Assembly (NCBI RefSeq): GCF_004366635.1
Contig: NZ_SORN01000002.1
Span: forward strand, 493,197-557,196
From: Roseinatronobacter bogoriensis DSM 18756
GTDB taxonomy: Bacteria; Pseudomonadota; Alphaproteobacteria; Rhodobacterales; Rhodobacteraceae
DNA: 64,000 nucleotides
Reading direction: 5' to 3'
Shown piece by piece: positions 43,882 through 52,733 of the stretch (positions are counted from its first letter, which is position 1; each line of letters begins with the position of its first letter). The notes under the pieces are model-generated. The model did not search any database, was not told where the DNA came from, and was given only the letters and a program-made list of their open reading frames with translations. The translations under genes were made by a program, and so were the position numbers.

Positions 43882-45273
43882 ATGCCACCACAAAAACTCT
43901 ATGCCGGGGCAAAGCTGCGCGAGACGCGCAACCAGCTTGGGCTGACGCAAAAGGACTTTGCAGCGAAACTGGGTGTCTCGCTGCCCTACCTGAACCAGAT
44001 GGAAAACAACAACCGCCCGCTGTCCACGGCGGTTGTTCTGGCGCTGGCGCGCGAATTCGGAATGGATGTTACCGAATTATCCACAGGCGATAGCGAACGC
44101 GTTGTTTCCGACCTGCGCGAAGCGCTGGCGGACCCACTTTTTGCCAAGACCAACCCTGCCCTGCCGGATTTGCGTCTGGTCGGCGCCAACGCACCGGGAT
44201 TCGCGCGTGCTTTTCTGGACCTTCACCGCGCCTACAGGCAGGGACAGGAACAACTGGCCTCGCTGGACGAAGCACTTGGGCGCGAAGATTCGACCCTGCG
44301 CCTGTCGCCATGGGAAGAGGTGCGCGATTTCTTCCATTATTGCGACAATTACATCGACCCGGTAGATCGCGCGGCAGAGCATTTCGCCGCTCAGGGGCGC
44401 GATGCCATGTCATTGGCGACAGAAGCGCTGGCAAAGCGCAAGATCACCCTGCGCTACAGTTCTGGCCGGAAGTTGCGCCATCTCGACCTTGAGAGCAACA
44501 CATTGGAGCTTTCGTCCAAGGCGACCCGCGCCACGCAAGCCTTTCAGATCCTGCACCAACTGGCCTTGCTGACCCAGAACGATCTGCTGGAAGCAACGCT
44601 GGATCTGGCGCGCTTTCAGTCAGACGAGGCGCGCGCGATTGCCAAGATCGGGCTTGCCAATTACTTCGCCGGCGCTGCCCTGATGCCCTATCGACGTTTT
44701 CAGGAAGCGGCAAGCGCCACCCGCCATGATCTGGAGGCGCTGGCCGACCAGTTCGGCGCCTCGATCGAGCAAGTGGCGCATCGGCTTTCGACATTGCAAC
44801 GCCCCGGATTGAAAGGGGTGCCATTCTTCTTTGTGCGCGTTGATCAGGCGGGCACCATCACCAAGCGCCATTCGGCGACCCGCCTGCAATTTGCGCGGTT
44901 CGGTGGGTCTTGTCCTTTATGGAACGTGCATCGTGCCTTCGAGACGCCGGGGCGGTTTTTACGTCAATTGGCCGAAACGCCTGATGGAATGCGCTATTTC
45001 TGCCTTGCGCTGGCCGTCACCAAGGGCGGTGGCGCATTCCACGCCCCGGTCCGGCGCTACGCGATCGGGCTGGGCTGCGAGATCGACCATGCAGGTGCGC
45101 TGGTTTATGCGGATGGGATGGATCTTGGGCGCGAGGCAAGTTTCGAACCCATCGGAATTTCATGCCGGATATGCGAACGCGACGCATGCCACCAACGCTC
45201 TGTGCCGCCGTTGGAACGCCGCTTGAAAGTGGATCATGATTACCGCGATTTGCTGCCCTACCGGATAGAATAG
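43882..45273 (+). CDS. pccR: short-chain fatty acyl-CoA regulator (PccR/ScfR family)
   Basis: 463-residue regulator of propionyl-CoA assimilation. An N-terminal XRE helix-turn-helix (LRETRNQLGLTQKDFAAKLG, SLPYLNQMENNNRPLS) is followed by an IrrE-like central region and a C-terminal ScfR domain ending in a cysteine cluster (CRICERDACHQR). The family includes R. sphaeroides PccR and mycobacterial PrpR/RamB, which bind TTTGCAAA-type sites. Such sites lie in front of this gene and of pccB. In other Rhodobacterales it directly neighbours pccB; here an MFS gene lies in between. Confidence 0.92.
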   Translation: MPPQKLYAGAKLRETRNQLGLTQKDFAAKLGVSLPYLNQMENNNRPLSTAVVLALAREFGMDVTELSTGDSERVVSDLREALADPLFAKTNPALPDLRLVGANAPGFARAFLDLHRAYRQGQEQLASLDEALGREDSTLRLSPWEEVRDFFHYCDNYIDPVDRAAEHFAAQGRDAMSLATEALAKRKITLRYSSGRKLRHLDLESNTLELSSKATRATQAFQILHQLALLTQNDLLEATLDLARFQSDEARAIAKIGLANYFAGAALMPYRRFQEAASATRHDLEALADQFGASIEQVAHRLSTLQRPGLKGVPFFFVRVDQAGTITKRHSATRLQFARFGGSCPLWNVHRAFETPGRFLRQLAETPDGMRYFCLALAVTKGGGAFHAPVRRYAIGLGCEIDHAGALVYADGMDLGREASFEPIGISCRICERDACHQRSVPPLERRLKVDHDYRDLLPYRIE

Positions 45274-45288
45274 CGCTGACGTCAATCG

Positions 45289-45792
45289 TTAATCAAAAAC
45301 GTCCTCGGGATCGACCCCCCAAAGGTGGCGCTTCTCGACCCAGCCGCGCGCGCTATCGACCTCCAGCCTGCACCAGTCAGGCTCACAGGCGCGAATGCGG
45401 GCGATCACCCCGCGCTCCAGCAGGGCTGTGGCCGGACTGGCGTCATCGGGGCGCTGGCGAAGCTGTGCCATATCGGTTTGCACCAGCGCGGTACGCAGCC
45501 CCGAAAGCAGCGCATAATGCATCCACCCGCCCATGCCATCGGCGTCTTCCACGCGCCGCCAATGCTCGTATTCTGCAGTCACCCGCAGGGGGAGGTCGCG
45601 GCGCTGATAGACCCAATCGATACGGTGAGACTGGTCCGGTCCGCGTCTTGCATTGCCTTCATTGGCCTTTAGCGACACAAAGCGCGGCAAAGGCAGGTTT
45701 GTCACGGGGCCGCGTTCGCTGGCCTGAGACATGGCTGGTGCGCAGGCCAGCATGGCAACAAGTGCCAAACTCCAGAAAGTCTGTTTTTTCAT
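45289..45792 (-). CDS. periplasmic SH3-domain protein
   Basis: 167 residues from the ATG at 45792. A signal peptide (MKKQTFWSLALVAMLACAPA, cleavage near SQA) precedes two bacterial SH3-like repeats, the first around LPRFVSLKANEGNARRGPD and the second around VQTDMAQLRQRPDD, with WCRLEVDSARGWVEKRHLWG at the end. Such domains often bind cell-wall peptides. The family is uncharacterised. The longer frame from 46248 overlaps the divergent dehydrogenase gene and is rejected. Confidence 0.83.
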   Translation of the reverse strand: MKKQTFWSLALVAMLACAPAMSQASERGPVTNLPLPRFVSLKANEGNARRGPDQSHRIDWVYQRRDLPLRVTAEYEHWRRVEDADGMGGWMHYALLSGLRTALVQTDMAQLRQRPDDASPATALLERGVIARIRACEPDWCRLEVDSARGWVEKRHLWGVDPEDVFD

Positions 45793-45947
45793 GTGCCCGT
45801 TTGCCCGGTTGGTCCGGGTTCCATATGTGATCTGCTGCTCTTTGTCTGCCTTGTGGCCCGTTTGCGGCATTTGACCGCTTGTAGAACGGGGCAAGTGCTG
45901 GCACTTTGCCAGAAACACCGTCAGATGCAAAGAGGTGAGACGCGCAT

Positions 45948-46934
45948 ATGCCCAATCAACGCCTGAGTGTTGTCGTAACGCGACGCCTGCCCGATGTCGT
46001 GGAAACACGGTTGAAAGAATTGTTCGATGTAGAGTTGCGCGACGACGATACGCCCATGCGCCGCGAAGAGATTGCCGAAGCGATGCGGCGGGCTGATGTG
46101 CTGGTCCCGACCCTGACAGATGAAATTGATGCCACTCTGCTGGCACAGGCCGGTAGCCAACTGAAACTGATCGCCAATTATGGCGCGGGCGTTGACCACA
46201 TAGATGTGCATTCTGCCCGCCAGCGCGGCATTCTGGTGGCGAATACACCAGGCGTGGTGACCGATGACACTGCTGATATGGCGATGGCGCTGATGCTGGC
46301 CGTCACCCGACAGATTCCCCAAGGGTTGGCTGCAATGCAGTCCGACACATGGCGTGGATGGTCGCCGCTTGCCTATCTTGGCACGCGAATTGGCGGCAAG
46401 CGGCTTGGTATTCTGGGTATGGGGCGTATCGGGCAGGCTGTAGCCCGGCGCGCGCGGGCCTTCGGGATGCAGGTGCATTACCATAACCGGCGCCGTTTGC
46501 GCCCCGAGGTGGAAGATGCGTTGGAGGCAACATGGTGGGAAAGCCTTGATCAGATGGTCGCGCGGATGGATGTGATTTCCATCAACTGCCCGCACACGCC
46601 CTCGACCTTTCACCTGATGAATGCGCGGCGTCTGAAACTGCTCAAGCCCAGCGCGGTGATCATCAACACCTCTCGCGGTGAGGTGATTGACGAAAACGCC
46701 CTGACACGCGGGTTGCGCGCAGGTGAAATTGCAGGTGCAGGGCTGGATGTGTTCGAACGCGGCCATGACATTAACCCGCGCTTGCGCGAATTGCCTAATG
46801 TTGTGCTGTTACCGCATATGGGCTCTGCCACGCTCGAAGGTCGGATCGAGATGGGCGAGAAAGTGATCCTGAACATCAAGACCTTTGCAGATGGCCACCG
46901 CCCCCCCGATCAGGTGTTGCCGGGAATGCTCTGA
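45948..46934 (+). CDS. D-2-hydroxyacid dehydrogenase (glyoxylate/hydroxypyruvate reductase-like)
   Basis: 328-residue NAD(P)-dependent enzyme. The nucleotide fold has GKRLGILGMGRIGQAVARRA near residue 150. Catalytic residues are the arginine in INTSRGEVIDE, the glutamate near DVFERG and the histidine in LLPHMGSATLEGR. Sequence LIANYGAGVDHIDV is typical of glycerate dehydrogenase/GyaR types. Glyoxylate or hydroxypyruvate is the likely substrate. It is divergent from the SH3 gene across 155 bases. Confidence 0.88.
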   Translation: MPNQRLSVVVTRRLPDVVETRLKELFDVELRDDDTPMRREEIAEAMRRADVLVPTLTDEIDATLLAQAGSQLKLIANYGAGVDHIDVHSARQRGILVANTPGVVTDDTADMAMALMLAVTRQIPQGLAAMQSDTWRGWSPLAYLGTRIGGKRLGILGMGRIGQAVARRARAFGMQVHYHNRRRLRPEVEDALEATWWESLDQMVARMDVISINCPHTPSTFHLMNARRLKLLKPSAVIINTSRGEVIDENALTRGLRAGEIAGAGLDVFERGHDINPRLRELPNVVLLPHMGSATLEGRIEMGEKVILNIKTFADGHRPPDQVLPGML

Positions 46935-46996
46935 CGCGCACATCTTCGGACAGGCACATGTGAATGCTGCTCCCGTGGCGGCCGCAAAACCAGATG

Positions 46997-48271
46997 TCAT
47001 GATTTCTGCATCAGATGATCCAATTCGGAATAGTCTGGCAGGCAACGGTCAATCGCACGCCCGGCGCGCAACACAATCCGGTCAGATTGCGGCCTCGACA
47101 GCGCTTCTGTCCAGTCGCGTGCGCGCAAAATGATCAAGTCAGCGGGCGCACCGAACGCAAGACTGGGCAAGGAGAAGCCACAGGCGCGCGCGGGGTTGGC
47201 AAGAAAGGCCTCGATCCAGCCGGGATCGGCATGATCCAGATGCGCGATCCGTGTCGTTTCGCGCAAAACCTCTAACATATCCAGATCGCCATAGGCATAG
47301 AACGGGTCACGCGTATTATCCGAGGCGAAACTGACATTGATCCCGCGCGCCCTCATTTCATGAACCAGCGTGATCCCGCGCCAGCGCGGTGTACGGGCAG
47401 CGCTGCGGTCTTGCAGATACATGTTGCACATTGGCAGGGACACGATGTTCAAGCCCGCCTTTGCCACCAGATCAAGTGTTTCAAGGGCATCGCGCTCTGA
47501 CTGGGTGGCAAGGGAACAGCAATGTCCGACCGTAACAGGCTTGTCAAAGCCCATATCAAGCACAGTCTGCGCGATCATGTTCAGGGTCGTGGCATTCGGG
47601 TCGCCACTTTCATCCGCGTGAAAATCCACTTCAAGTCCGCGCTCAATTGCCAGCCGGAAAAAGCCGCGCAACTGGTCACGCAGGTCTGGCACAGGATAGG
47701 TGACCAACCCCAGAATACCATCATGCTCGGCAACTATATCAGCGGTGCGCGCATACTCGCCCGACATATCGGCCCGGTCAACGCCAGTAAGCGAGGCGCC
47801 CTGCAACTCTATGCGGCCGGCCCATTCTGCGCGCAGCTGCGCAAATACAGGCCAGGAAATCGTATCTTGCGGGGCAATGCTGTCGATATGTGTACGGATG
47901 GCGCGTGTTCCATGCGCATAGGCGCAGCGCAGGGCGAAATCCATGCGCGTGCGCACATCTTCGGCCGACCACCAGGCCTGACGGTCAGCACCCACGGTAT
48001 GCAGCGCCCCCTCAAAGCTACCGTCCGGGTTGGGGCTTCGCGGGAAGATGTGCCCCTTGTCCAGATGCGTGTGCGTATCAATGAAACACGGCAGCACCAG
48101 TGCGCCACCCATATCGATTTGTGGCCCGTCGATGCGGTCAGACAACCGGCCCTCGTCAATACTCAGCGCATGAGCGACCAACCCGCCGGACTGCCCCAGC
48201 AAGCAGGCTGGAACAGTTACATTCTCCAGGCGGAACGGCCCGGAGGCAGGAAGTGTCCGAAAATCACTCAT
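46997..48271 (-). CDS. cytosine-deaminase-like amidohydrolase
   Basis: 424-residue metal-dependent amidohydrolase. Metal ligands are visible in FIDTHTHLDKGH, VDFHADESGDPNA, TVGHCCSLA and FASDNTRDPFYAYGDLDML, which follow the layout of cytosine deaminase (CodA), including the aspartate after SDN. The start is placed at the ATG at 48271; one at 48313 would add fourteen residues without a better ribosome site. The substrate may be cytosine or another cyclic amide or imine. It follows the SDR gene on the same strand but a terminator lies between. Confidence 0.86.
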   Translation of the reverse strand: MSDFRTLPASGPFRLENVTVPACLLGQSGGLVAHALSIDEGRLSDRIDGPQIDMGGALVLPCFIDTHTHLDKGHIFPRSPNPDGSFEGALHTVGADRQAWWSAEDVRTRMDFALRCAYAHGTRAIRTHIDSIAPQDTISWPVFAQLRAEWAGRIELQGASLTGVDRADMSGEYARTADIVAEHDGILGLVTYPVPDLRDQLRGFFRLAIERGLEVDFHADESGDPNATTLNMIAQTVLDMGFDKPVTVGHCCSLATQSERDALETLDLVAKAGLNIVSLPMCNMYLQDRSAARTPRWRGITLVHEMRARGINVSFASDNTRDPFYAYGDLDMLEVLRETTRIAHLDHADPGWIEAFLANPARACGFSLPSLAFGAPADLIILRARDWTEALSRPQSDRIVLRAGRAIDRCLPDYSELDHLMQKS

Positions 48272-48356
48272 GTGTCTCGCTTCACACTGGTTATTTGCAA
48301 CTTGGCCTGACATCAGAGCCGCGAAAATTGCGTATATGTTGTCAAGGCAAAGACAA

Positions 48357-48376
48357 GGGGCGGCCGTGACCGCCCC
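48357..48376 (-). terminator. terminator after SDR gene
   Basis: 7-base-pair GC stem (48357-48363 with 48370-48376) with 6-base loop, followed on the minus strand by TTGTCTTTGCC. It lies 20 bases after the SDR stop codon. Confidence 0.6.
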
Positions 48377-48396
48377 CCTTGGGGCCTGCTAACTGA

Positions 48397-49176
48397 TTAC
48401 AAGGTGGCGTTTATTGCCCCACCATCCAGCAGGATATTCTGACCAACAATGAAACCTGCATGGGTCGAACACAGAAACGCACAGGCCGCCCCGAATTCAG
48501 CAGCGGTGCCGTAACGCCCCGCCGGAATGGTCGCCGCGCGCTTGGCGCGAGCTTCGTCCATGGTGATACCTTCAGCCTTGGATACACCCCCATCCAGTGC
48601 TGTGGCGCGATCTGTGTCATGAATGCCCGGCAAAAGGTTGTTGATGATAACGCCCTTGCCCGCGACCTGACGCGATGTGCCTGCGACATAGCCCGTCAGA
48701 CCGGCCCGCGCGGAATTGGACAGGCCCAGCACGGCCAGCGGCGCCTTGACAGATTGTGAAGTGATATTGACCACCCTGCCCCAGCCCCTCTCCATCATTC
48801 CGGGCACAAGTGCCTTGATCAGGGCAATAGGTGTCAGCATATTGGCATCCAGCGCCTTGATGAAATCTTCGCGCTCCCAATCACACCACATTCCCGGCGG
48901 GGGGCCACCTGCATTATTCACCAGGATATCGACAGCGCCTGCGACCTTCAGAACTTTCGCGCGCCCTTCCTCAGTGGTGATATCAGCCACAACGGTCACC
49001 ACCTCTACCCCATGCGCGGCCCGGATTGCAGCGGCGGCCTCTTCCAGCGCTTCGCTTCCGCGCGCATTCATCACCAGATGAACCCCTTCAGCCGCCAAAG
49101 CCTCGGCGCAGCCGCGCCCCAAACCCTTGGAGGACGCACAAACCAGCGCCCGTTTTCCAGCGATACCCATATCCAT
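48397..49176 (-). CDS. SDR family oxidoreductase
   Basis: 259-residue NAD(P)-dependent short-chain dehydrogenase-like protein. The cofactor motif is ALVCASSKGLGRGCAEAL, followed by NNAGGPPPG. The usual catalytic tyrosine is not present in a YxxxK pattern after NITSQSVKAPLAVLGLSNSARAGL, where SN-S-AR replaces it. This matches a known atypical branch of the SDRs whose members keep R/S rather than Y/K. GGAGGGA stands before the ATG at 49176. Substrate unknown, and activity may differ from classical SDRs. Confidence 0.85.
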   Translation of the reverse strand: MDMGIAGKRALVCASSKGLGRGCAEALAAEGVHLVMNARGSEALEEAAAAIRAAHGVEVVTVVADITTEEGRAKVLKVAGAVDILVNNAGGPPPGMWCDWEREDFIKALDANMLTPIALIKALVPGMMERGWGRVVNITSQSVKAPLAVLGLSNSARAGLTGYVAGTSRQVAGKGVIINNLLPGIHDTDRATALDGGVSKAEGITMDEARAKRAATIPAGRYGTAAEFGAACAFLCSTHAGFIVGQNILLDGGAINATL

Positions 49177-49242
49177 AGTCGGTCCCTCCACATTTCATCA
49201 TGCGCAGACCTAGCATTGTCACACCTGTGCGGCCAGATATCG

Positions 49243-49266
49243 TTTGCGACAATCCAATGTCGCAAA
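49243..49266. promoter_or_regulatory. 9-bp inverted repeat, candidate redox-regulator (PrrA/RegA-type) site
   Basis: TTTGCGACA (49243-49251) and TGTCGCAAA (49258-49266) are perfect inverted copies 6 bases apart between the divergent SDR and UspA genes. The GCGAC...GTCGC core resembles the half sites described for the PrrA/RegA response regulators. The identity of the regulator is an inference. Confidence 0.5.
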
Positions 49267-49367
49267 ATGACATTTTTTTGCCGGTGGGGGTAACAATCCA
49301 TGACAAAAGCGTGTTAGCTAAGGTGATCAACGTCATAAACTGTCCCACAATCTGATGAGGAGGGGTC

Positions 49368-49781
49368 ATGTATCGGAAAATCGTTTTTCCGGTCGATCTG
49401 ACGCATATCGACCAGCTTGCACGTGCCTTGCAGACCGCCATTGACCTGGCCCTGCATTACAAGGCGGAAATCTGCTTTCTCGGTGTGACCGGCACAGCCC
49501 CGAGCGCGATCGCACGCACGCCTCATGACTATGAAAACAAGCTTGCAGCCTTCGCGTCCGAGCAGGGGCTTGCGCACGGACTGACCACCAGCTTCAAAGC
49601 CTGTCTCAGCCATGATCCGACCATCGACACGGACAAGACTTTGCTTGCCGCGATCGAGGAATTGGGCGGCGATCTGGTCGTGATGCAAACGCATGCGCCA
49701 CAAGCGCTTGACTATGTCTGGGCAGGGCATGGCGACACGATAGCGGCCCGTTCGCAGGCGTCTGTTTTTCTGGTGCGCTGA
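49368..49781 (+). CDS. universal stress protein (UspA family)
   Basis: 137-residue single-domain UspA protein. It opens MYRKIVFPVDLTHIDQLARAL and ends with GDLVVMQTHAP...AARSQASVFLVR, but the usual ATP-binding G-2x-G-9x-G(S/T) signature is imperfect here (GHGDTIAARSQ), so nucleotide binding is uncertain. GAGGAGGGG precedes the ATG. It lies 75 bases before the BCCT transporter gene on the same strand; UspA proteins often regulate the transporter encoded next to them. Confidence 0.88.
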   Translation: MYRKIVFPVDLTHIDQLARALQTAIDLALHYKAEICFLGVTGTAPSAIARTPHDYENKLAAFASEQGLAHGLTTSFKACLSHDPTIDTDKTLLAAIEELGGDLVVMQTHAPQALDYVWAGHGDTIAARSQASVFLVR

Positions 49782-49856
49782 CACTGCGATGGTTATGGCC
49801 TTGCAAAAAACGCCGCACATCAGCGGCCACACAAATAAACAAAAGGGAACATAAAT

Positions 49857-51536
49857 ATGGCGAACCTTGAAGATGACGCCAATCAAGAGGCAGCAGAAGA
49901 AGCGCTGCCAGAACCCGAGGGGGCGTCCGAAATCATCGAAACAGATTATGAAATCGGACAGGACAATATAACACCAAAAATCGGCCCCTTCGGGCTGGAT
50001 ATTCACAACCCGGTTTTCGCGATTTCCGGCATTGTGGTGATCGCCTTCGTCATCATCACACTGGCTTTTCAGGACACGGTTGGCCCGGCGCTTGGCGCAT
50101 TGCGTGCCTATCTGACATCCAGCTTTGACTGGTTCTTTCTGATGGCGGGCAATATCTTTGTGATTGTCTGCCTTGGCATTCTGATCTCTCCGTTGGGCAA
50201 GGTACGGATCGGCGGCGCGGATGCGACACCCGATTATGGCTATCTTGGCTGGTTTGCGATGCTCTTTGCCGCAGGTATGGGCATTGGCCTGATGTTCTTC
50301 GGGGTGCTGGAGCCCGCGTATTACTTTGCCACACCCTGGGGCGATCAGCCCCTGATGCGCGATATCGGGATTGTCGATGGCGCTTTGGTTGACCCCGCAG
50401 CAGTCGAGGCCGCGCGCCTGACAGCCATGGCCGCCACGATCTACCACTGGGGGCTGCACCCTTGGGCGATCTATGCTGTTGTGGCACTTTCGCTGGCGTT
50501 ATTTGCCTATAACAAGGGTCTGCCGCTGACGGTTCGTTCGATTTTCTATCCGATCTTCGGGGAACGCATCTGGGGCTGGCCGGGGCATATCATCGATATT
50601 CTGGCCGTGTTCGCAACCCTGTTCGGGCTTGCGACCTCGCTTGGGTTCGGGGCGCAGCAGGCGGCAGCCGGGATTGGCTATGTCTTCGGCATTGAGGGGA
50701 TCAATGACACTGTCACATTCGCAGTCATCTTGATCGCGGGCATTACCGGCCTTGCGCTGATTTCGGTGTTGCGCGGTCTGGATGGTGGCGTGAAGCGGCT
50801 GTCGGAACTGAACATGATCCTGGCAATCATCCTGCTTTCTTTCGTAATCCTTGTCGGGCCGACAATGCTTCTGGTAACGCAGTTCTTTGGGAATATCGGG
50901 GCCTATTTCACTGAAATCCTTGCCCTGTCCAACCCCGTGGGGCGCGACGATGACGGCTATCGTCAGGGCTGGACAGCCTTCTACTGGGCGTGGTGGATCA
51001 GCTGGTCACCTTTCGTGGGCATGTTCATTGCCCGCGTCAGCCGGGGCCGGACAGTACGCGAGTTCATCACCTGCGTGCTTTTGATCCCGACCTTTGTATC
51101 GGCCATCTGGATGACAGCCTTTGGCGGCACCGCAATCGACCAGATGATCAATCAGGTCACAGAAAGCGCTGTGTTCGGTTTTGTCATCGACGCCTATGTA
51201 CCAGAACTTTCGCTCTTCGGGATGCTGTCCGAATTGCCTTTGGCTGCCATCACATCGGTCGTCGGTATCGTGCTGGTGATCGTGTTCTTCGTGACCTCAT
51301 CGGATTCCGGCTCGCTGGTCATTGATACGATCACCGCTGGCGGCAAGATCAACGCACCTGTCAGCCAGCGTGTATTCTGGGTGATCTTCGAGGGGCTGGT
51401 CGCGGCAACACTTCTGCTTGGTGGCGGGCTGGTCGCGCTTCAGGCGGCCTCTGTCTCGACCGGGTTGCCCTTTGCGATCGTTCTGCTTTTCGCCTGCTAT
51501 GCCCTGATCAAGGGGCTTATGGACGAGCCGCGCTAG
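49857..51536 (+). CDS. BCCT family osmolyte transporter
   Basis: 559-residue inner-membrane carrier with about twelve membrane segments, of the betaine/choline/carnitine family. The sodium/betaine motif GMGIGLMFFGVLEP and the signature GWTAFYWAWWISWSPFVG are intact, so sodium-coupled uptake of glycine betaine or a similar quaternary amine is likely. An acidic N-terminal tail of about 45 residues precedes helix 1. The C-terminus is short, lacking the long basic sensor tail of BetP. Preceded by a UspA gene, followed by a strong terminator. Confidence 0.92.
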   Translation: MANLEDDANQEAAEEALPEPEGASEIIETDYEIGQDNITPKIGPFGLDIHNPVFAISGIVVIAFVIITLAFQDTVGPALGALRAYLTSSFDWFFLMAGNIFVIVCLGILISPLGKVRIGGADATPDYGYLGWFAMLFAAGMGIGLMFFGVLEPAYYFATPWGDQPLMRDIGIVDGALVDPAAVEAARLTAMAATIYHWGLHPWAIYAVVALSLALFAYNKGLPLTVRSIFYPIFGERIWGWPGHIIDILAVFATLFGLATSLGFGAQQAAAGIGYVFGIEGINDTVTFAVILIAGITGLALISVLRGLDGGVKRLSELNMILAIILLSFVILVGPTMLLVTQFFGNIGAYFTEILALSNPVGRDDDGYRQGWTAFYWAWWISWSPFVGMFIARVSRGRTVREFITCVLLIPTFVSAIWMTAFGGTAIDQMINQVTESAVFGFVIDAYVPELSLFGMLSELPLAAITSVVGIVLVIVFFVTSSDSGSLVIDTITAGGKINAPVSQRVFWVIFEGLVAATLLLGGGLVALQAASVSTGLPFAIVLLFACYALIKGLMDEPR

Positions 51537-51563
51537 ACACCCCACGAGGGCAAACAAAAGGGT

Positions 51564-51589
51564 AAAGGGCGCCGAAATCGGCGCCCTTT
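51564..51589 (+). terminator. rho-independent terminator after BCCT gene
   Basis: Perfect 11-base-pair stem (51564-51574 with 51579-51589) and AAAT loop, followed by TGTCTT. It lies 27 bases after the transporter's stop codon. Confidence 0.85.
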
Positions 51590-51654
51590 GTCTTGCAGTC
51601 AGCAACACAGCAGAACAATTGACGATTTGAAACTGTTTCAGCCTGCTGTAGGGC

Positions 51655-52671
51655 ATGAGGACAGGCCAAGATCGGAAAGGTATTCGTTTGGTATATCATT
51701 ATGAATGTGAAGTGTTCGAAGCGGCGGCATTGCACGTCACTTGGGGCATTAACGAGGGTGATATTCTCAGCAGCCCTGCTACTGCCTGTCTTGGCGATAT
51801 TTACACCCTGTCTCGTGACACAGCGCCGATACATTTGCGCCTGAAGATCGACGGTGCAACGCGTATCGCGCCAGATGATGGTGCCAATCATACCGGACTA
51901 CCGGCTGGAAGCACGGTCAGGACATGCGGTGAAATGCGGCTGATGTCTTCGGATGGCGAACTTGTAACCGCACTTTTGCTAGATTGCTGTGATAGGCTAT
52001 TTCTCCTTCCGCTGACCCCCATGCGCGCCGCAACAGGCTATGCCCTTATCGCATTGGATCAGACAGAGTCAGCGCTGCGCATGTCTGAACTGGTGCAGGG
52101 CTGTTTCGGCGCTGGCGCGCGGGTGACAATGGGCGATGGCAGTCTTTGCCCGGTCGAGACGCTGGAAGCAGGCATGGAGGTCCGCACGCGCGATCACGGG
52201 GCACAAGCCTTGCGCTGGATCGGGCAGGTGACGCTGCGCGCCCATGGCCCTTTTGCGCCCGTGACCTTTACCCCCGGCACGTTGGGCAACCTTGGCGCTT
52301 TGACCCTTGGGCCGCTGCAACGCATCTTTCTATATCAACGGGGCCAAGATCGGCTTGGCAGCCGCGCCGAGGTGCTGATTCAGGCGCAATCTCTCGTCGA
52401 TGGACGCAAGGTCTTGCAGCGCGAAGGCGGCTTTGTGACCTATTATCATCTGGTATTCGACGACCACCAGATACTCTATGTCGAAGGGATACCGGTCGAA
52501 AGCATGCTTGTCTCGCGTGCCACAGTGGCCCGCCTGCCGGAAATGCTGGCACAAGACCTGTCGGAACGGTTTCCGCATCTGAATCAGCACGCCCATTTTG
52601 CACAGGACCTGCCGACCGAACAGGTGACACCTGATATTCGCGACACGCTGCTGCGTCAGAAAGAAAAGTGA
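51655..52671 (+). CDS. Hint-domain protein
   Basis: 338-residue protein with a Hint domain of the type common in Rhodobacterales. CFGAGARVTMGDGSLCPVET, then LEAGMEVRTRDHGAQALRWI, hold the nucleophilic cysteine (about residue 150) and the following strands; FDDHQILYVEGIPVES supplies the histidine-containing block. A self-processing activity is known for related hedgehog/intein domains but is unproven here. No signal peptide. The true start may be the TTG at 51688, which has AAAGG at better spacing than the ATG at 51655. Confidence 0.82.
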   Translation: MRTGQDRKGIRLVYHYECEVFEAAALHVTWGINEGDILSSPATACLGDIYTLSRDTAPIHLRLKIDGATRIAPDDGANHTGLPAGSTVRTCGEMRLMSSDGELVTALLLDCCDRLFLLPLTPMRAATGYALIALDQTESALRMSELVQGCFGAGARVTMGDGSLCPVETLEAGMEVRTRDHGAQALRWIGQVTLRAHGPFAPVTFTPGTLGNLGALTLGPLQRIFLYQRGQDRLGSRAEVLIQAQSLVDGRKVLQREGGFVTYYHLVFDDHQILYVEGIPVESMLVSRATVARLPEMLAQDLSERFPHLNQHAHFAQDLPTEQVTPDIRDTLLRQKEK

Positions 52672-52733
52672 CGCGGCATGAACTATCTGCTAATCGTAAT
52701 GGTTCGTTATGACATATCTGGCATAGGTTGACT

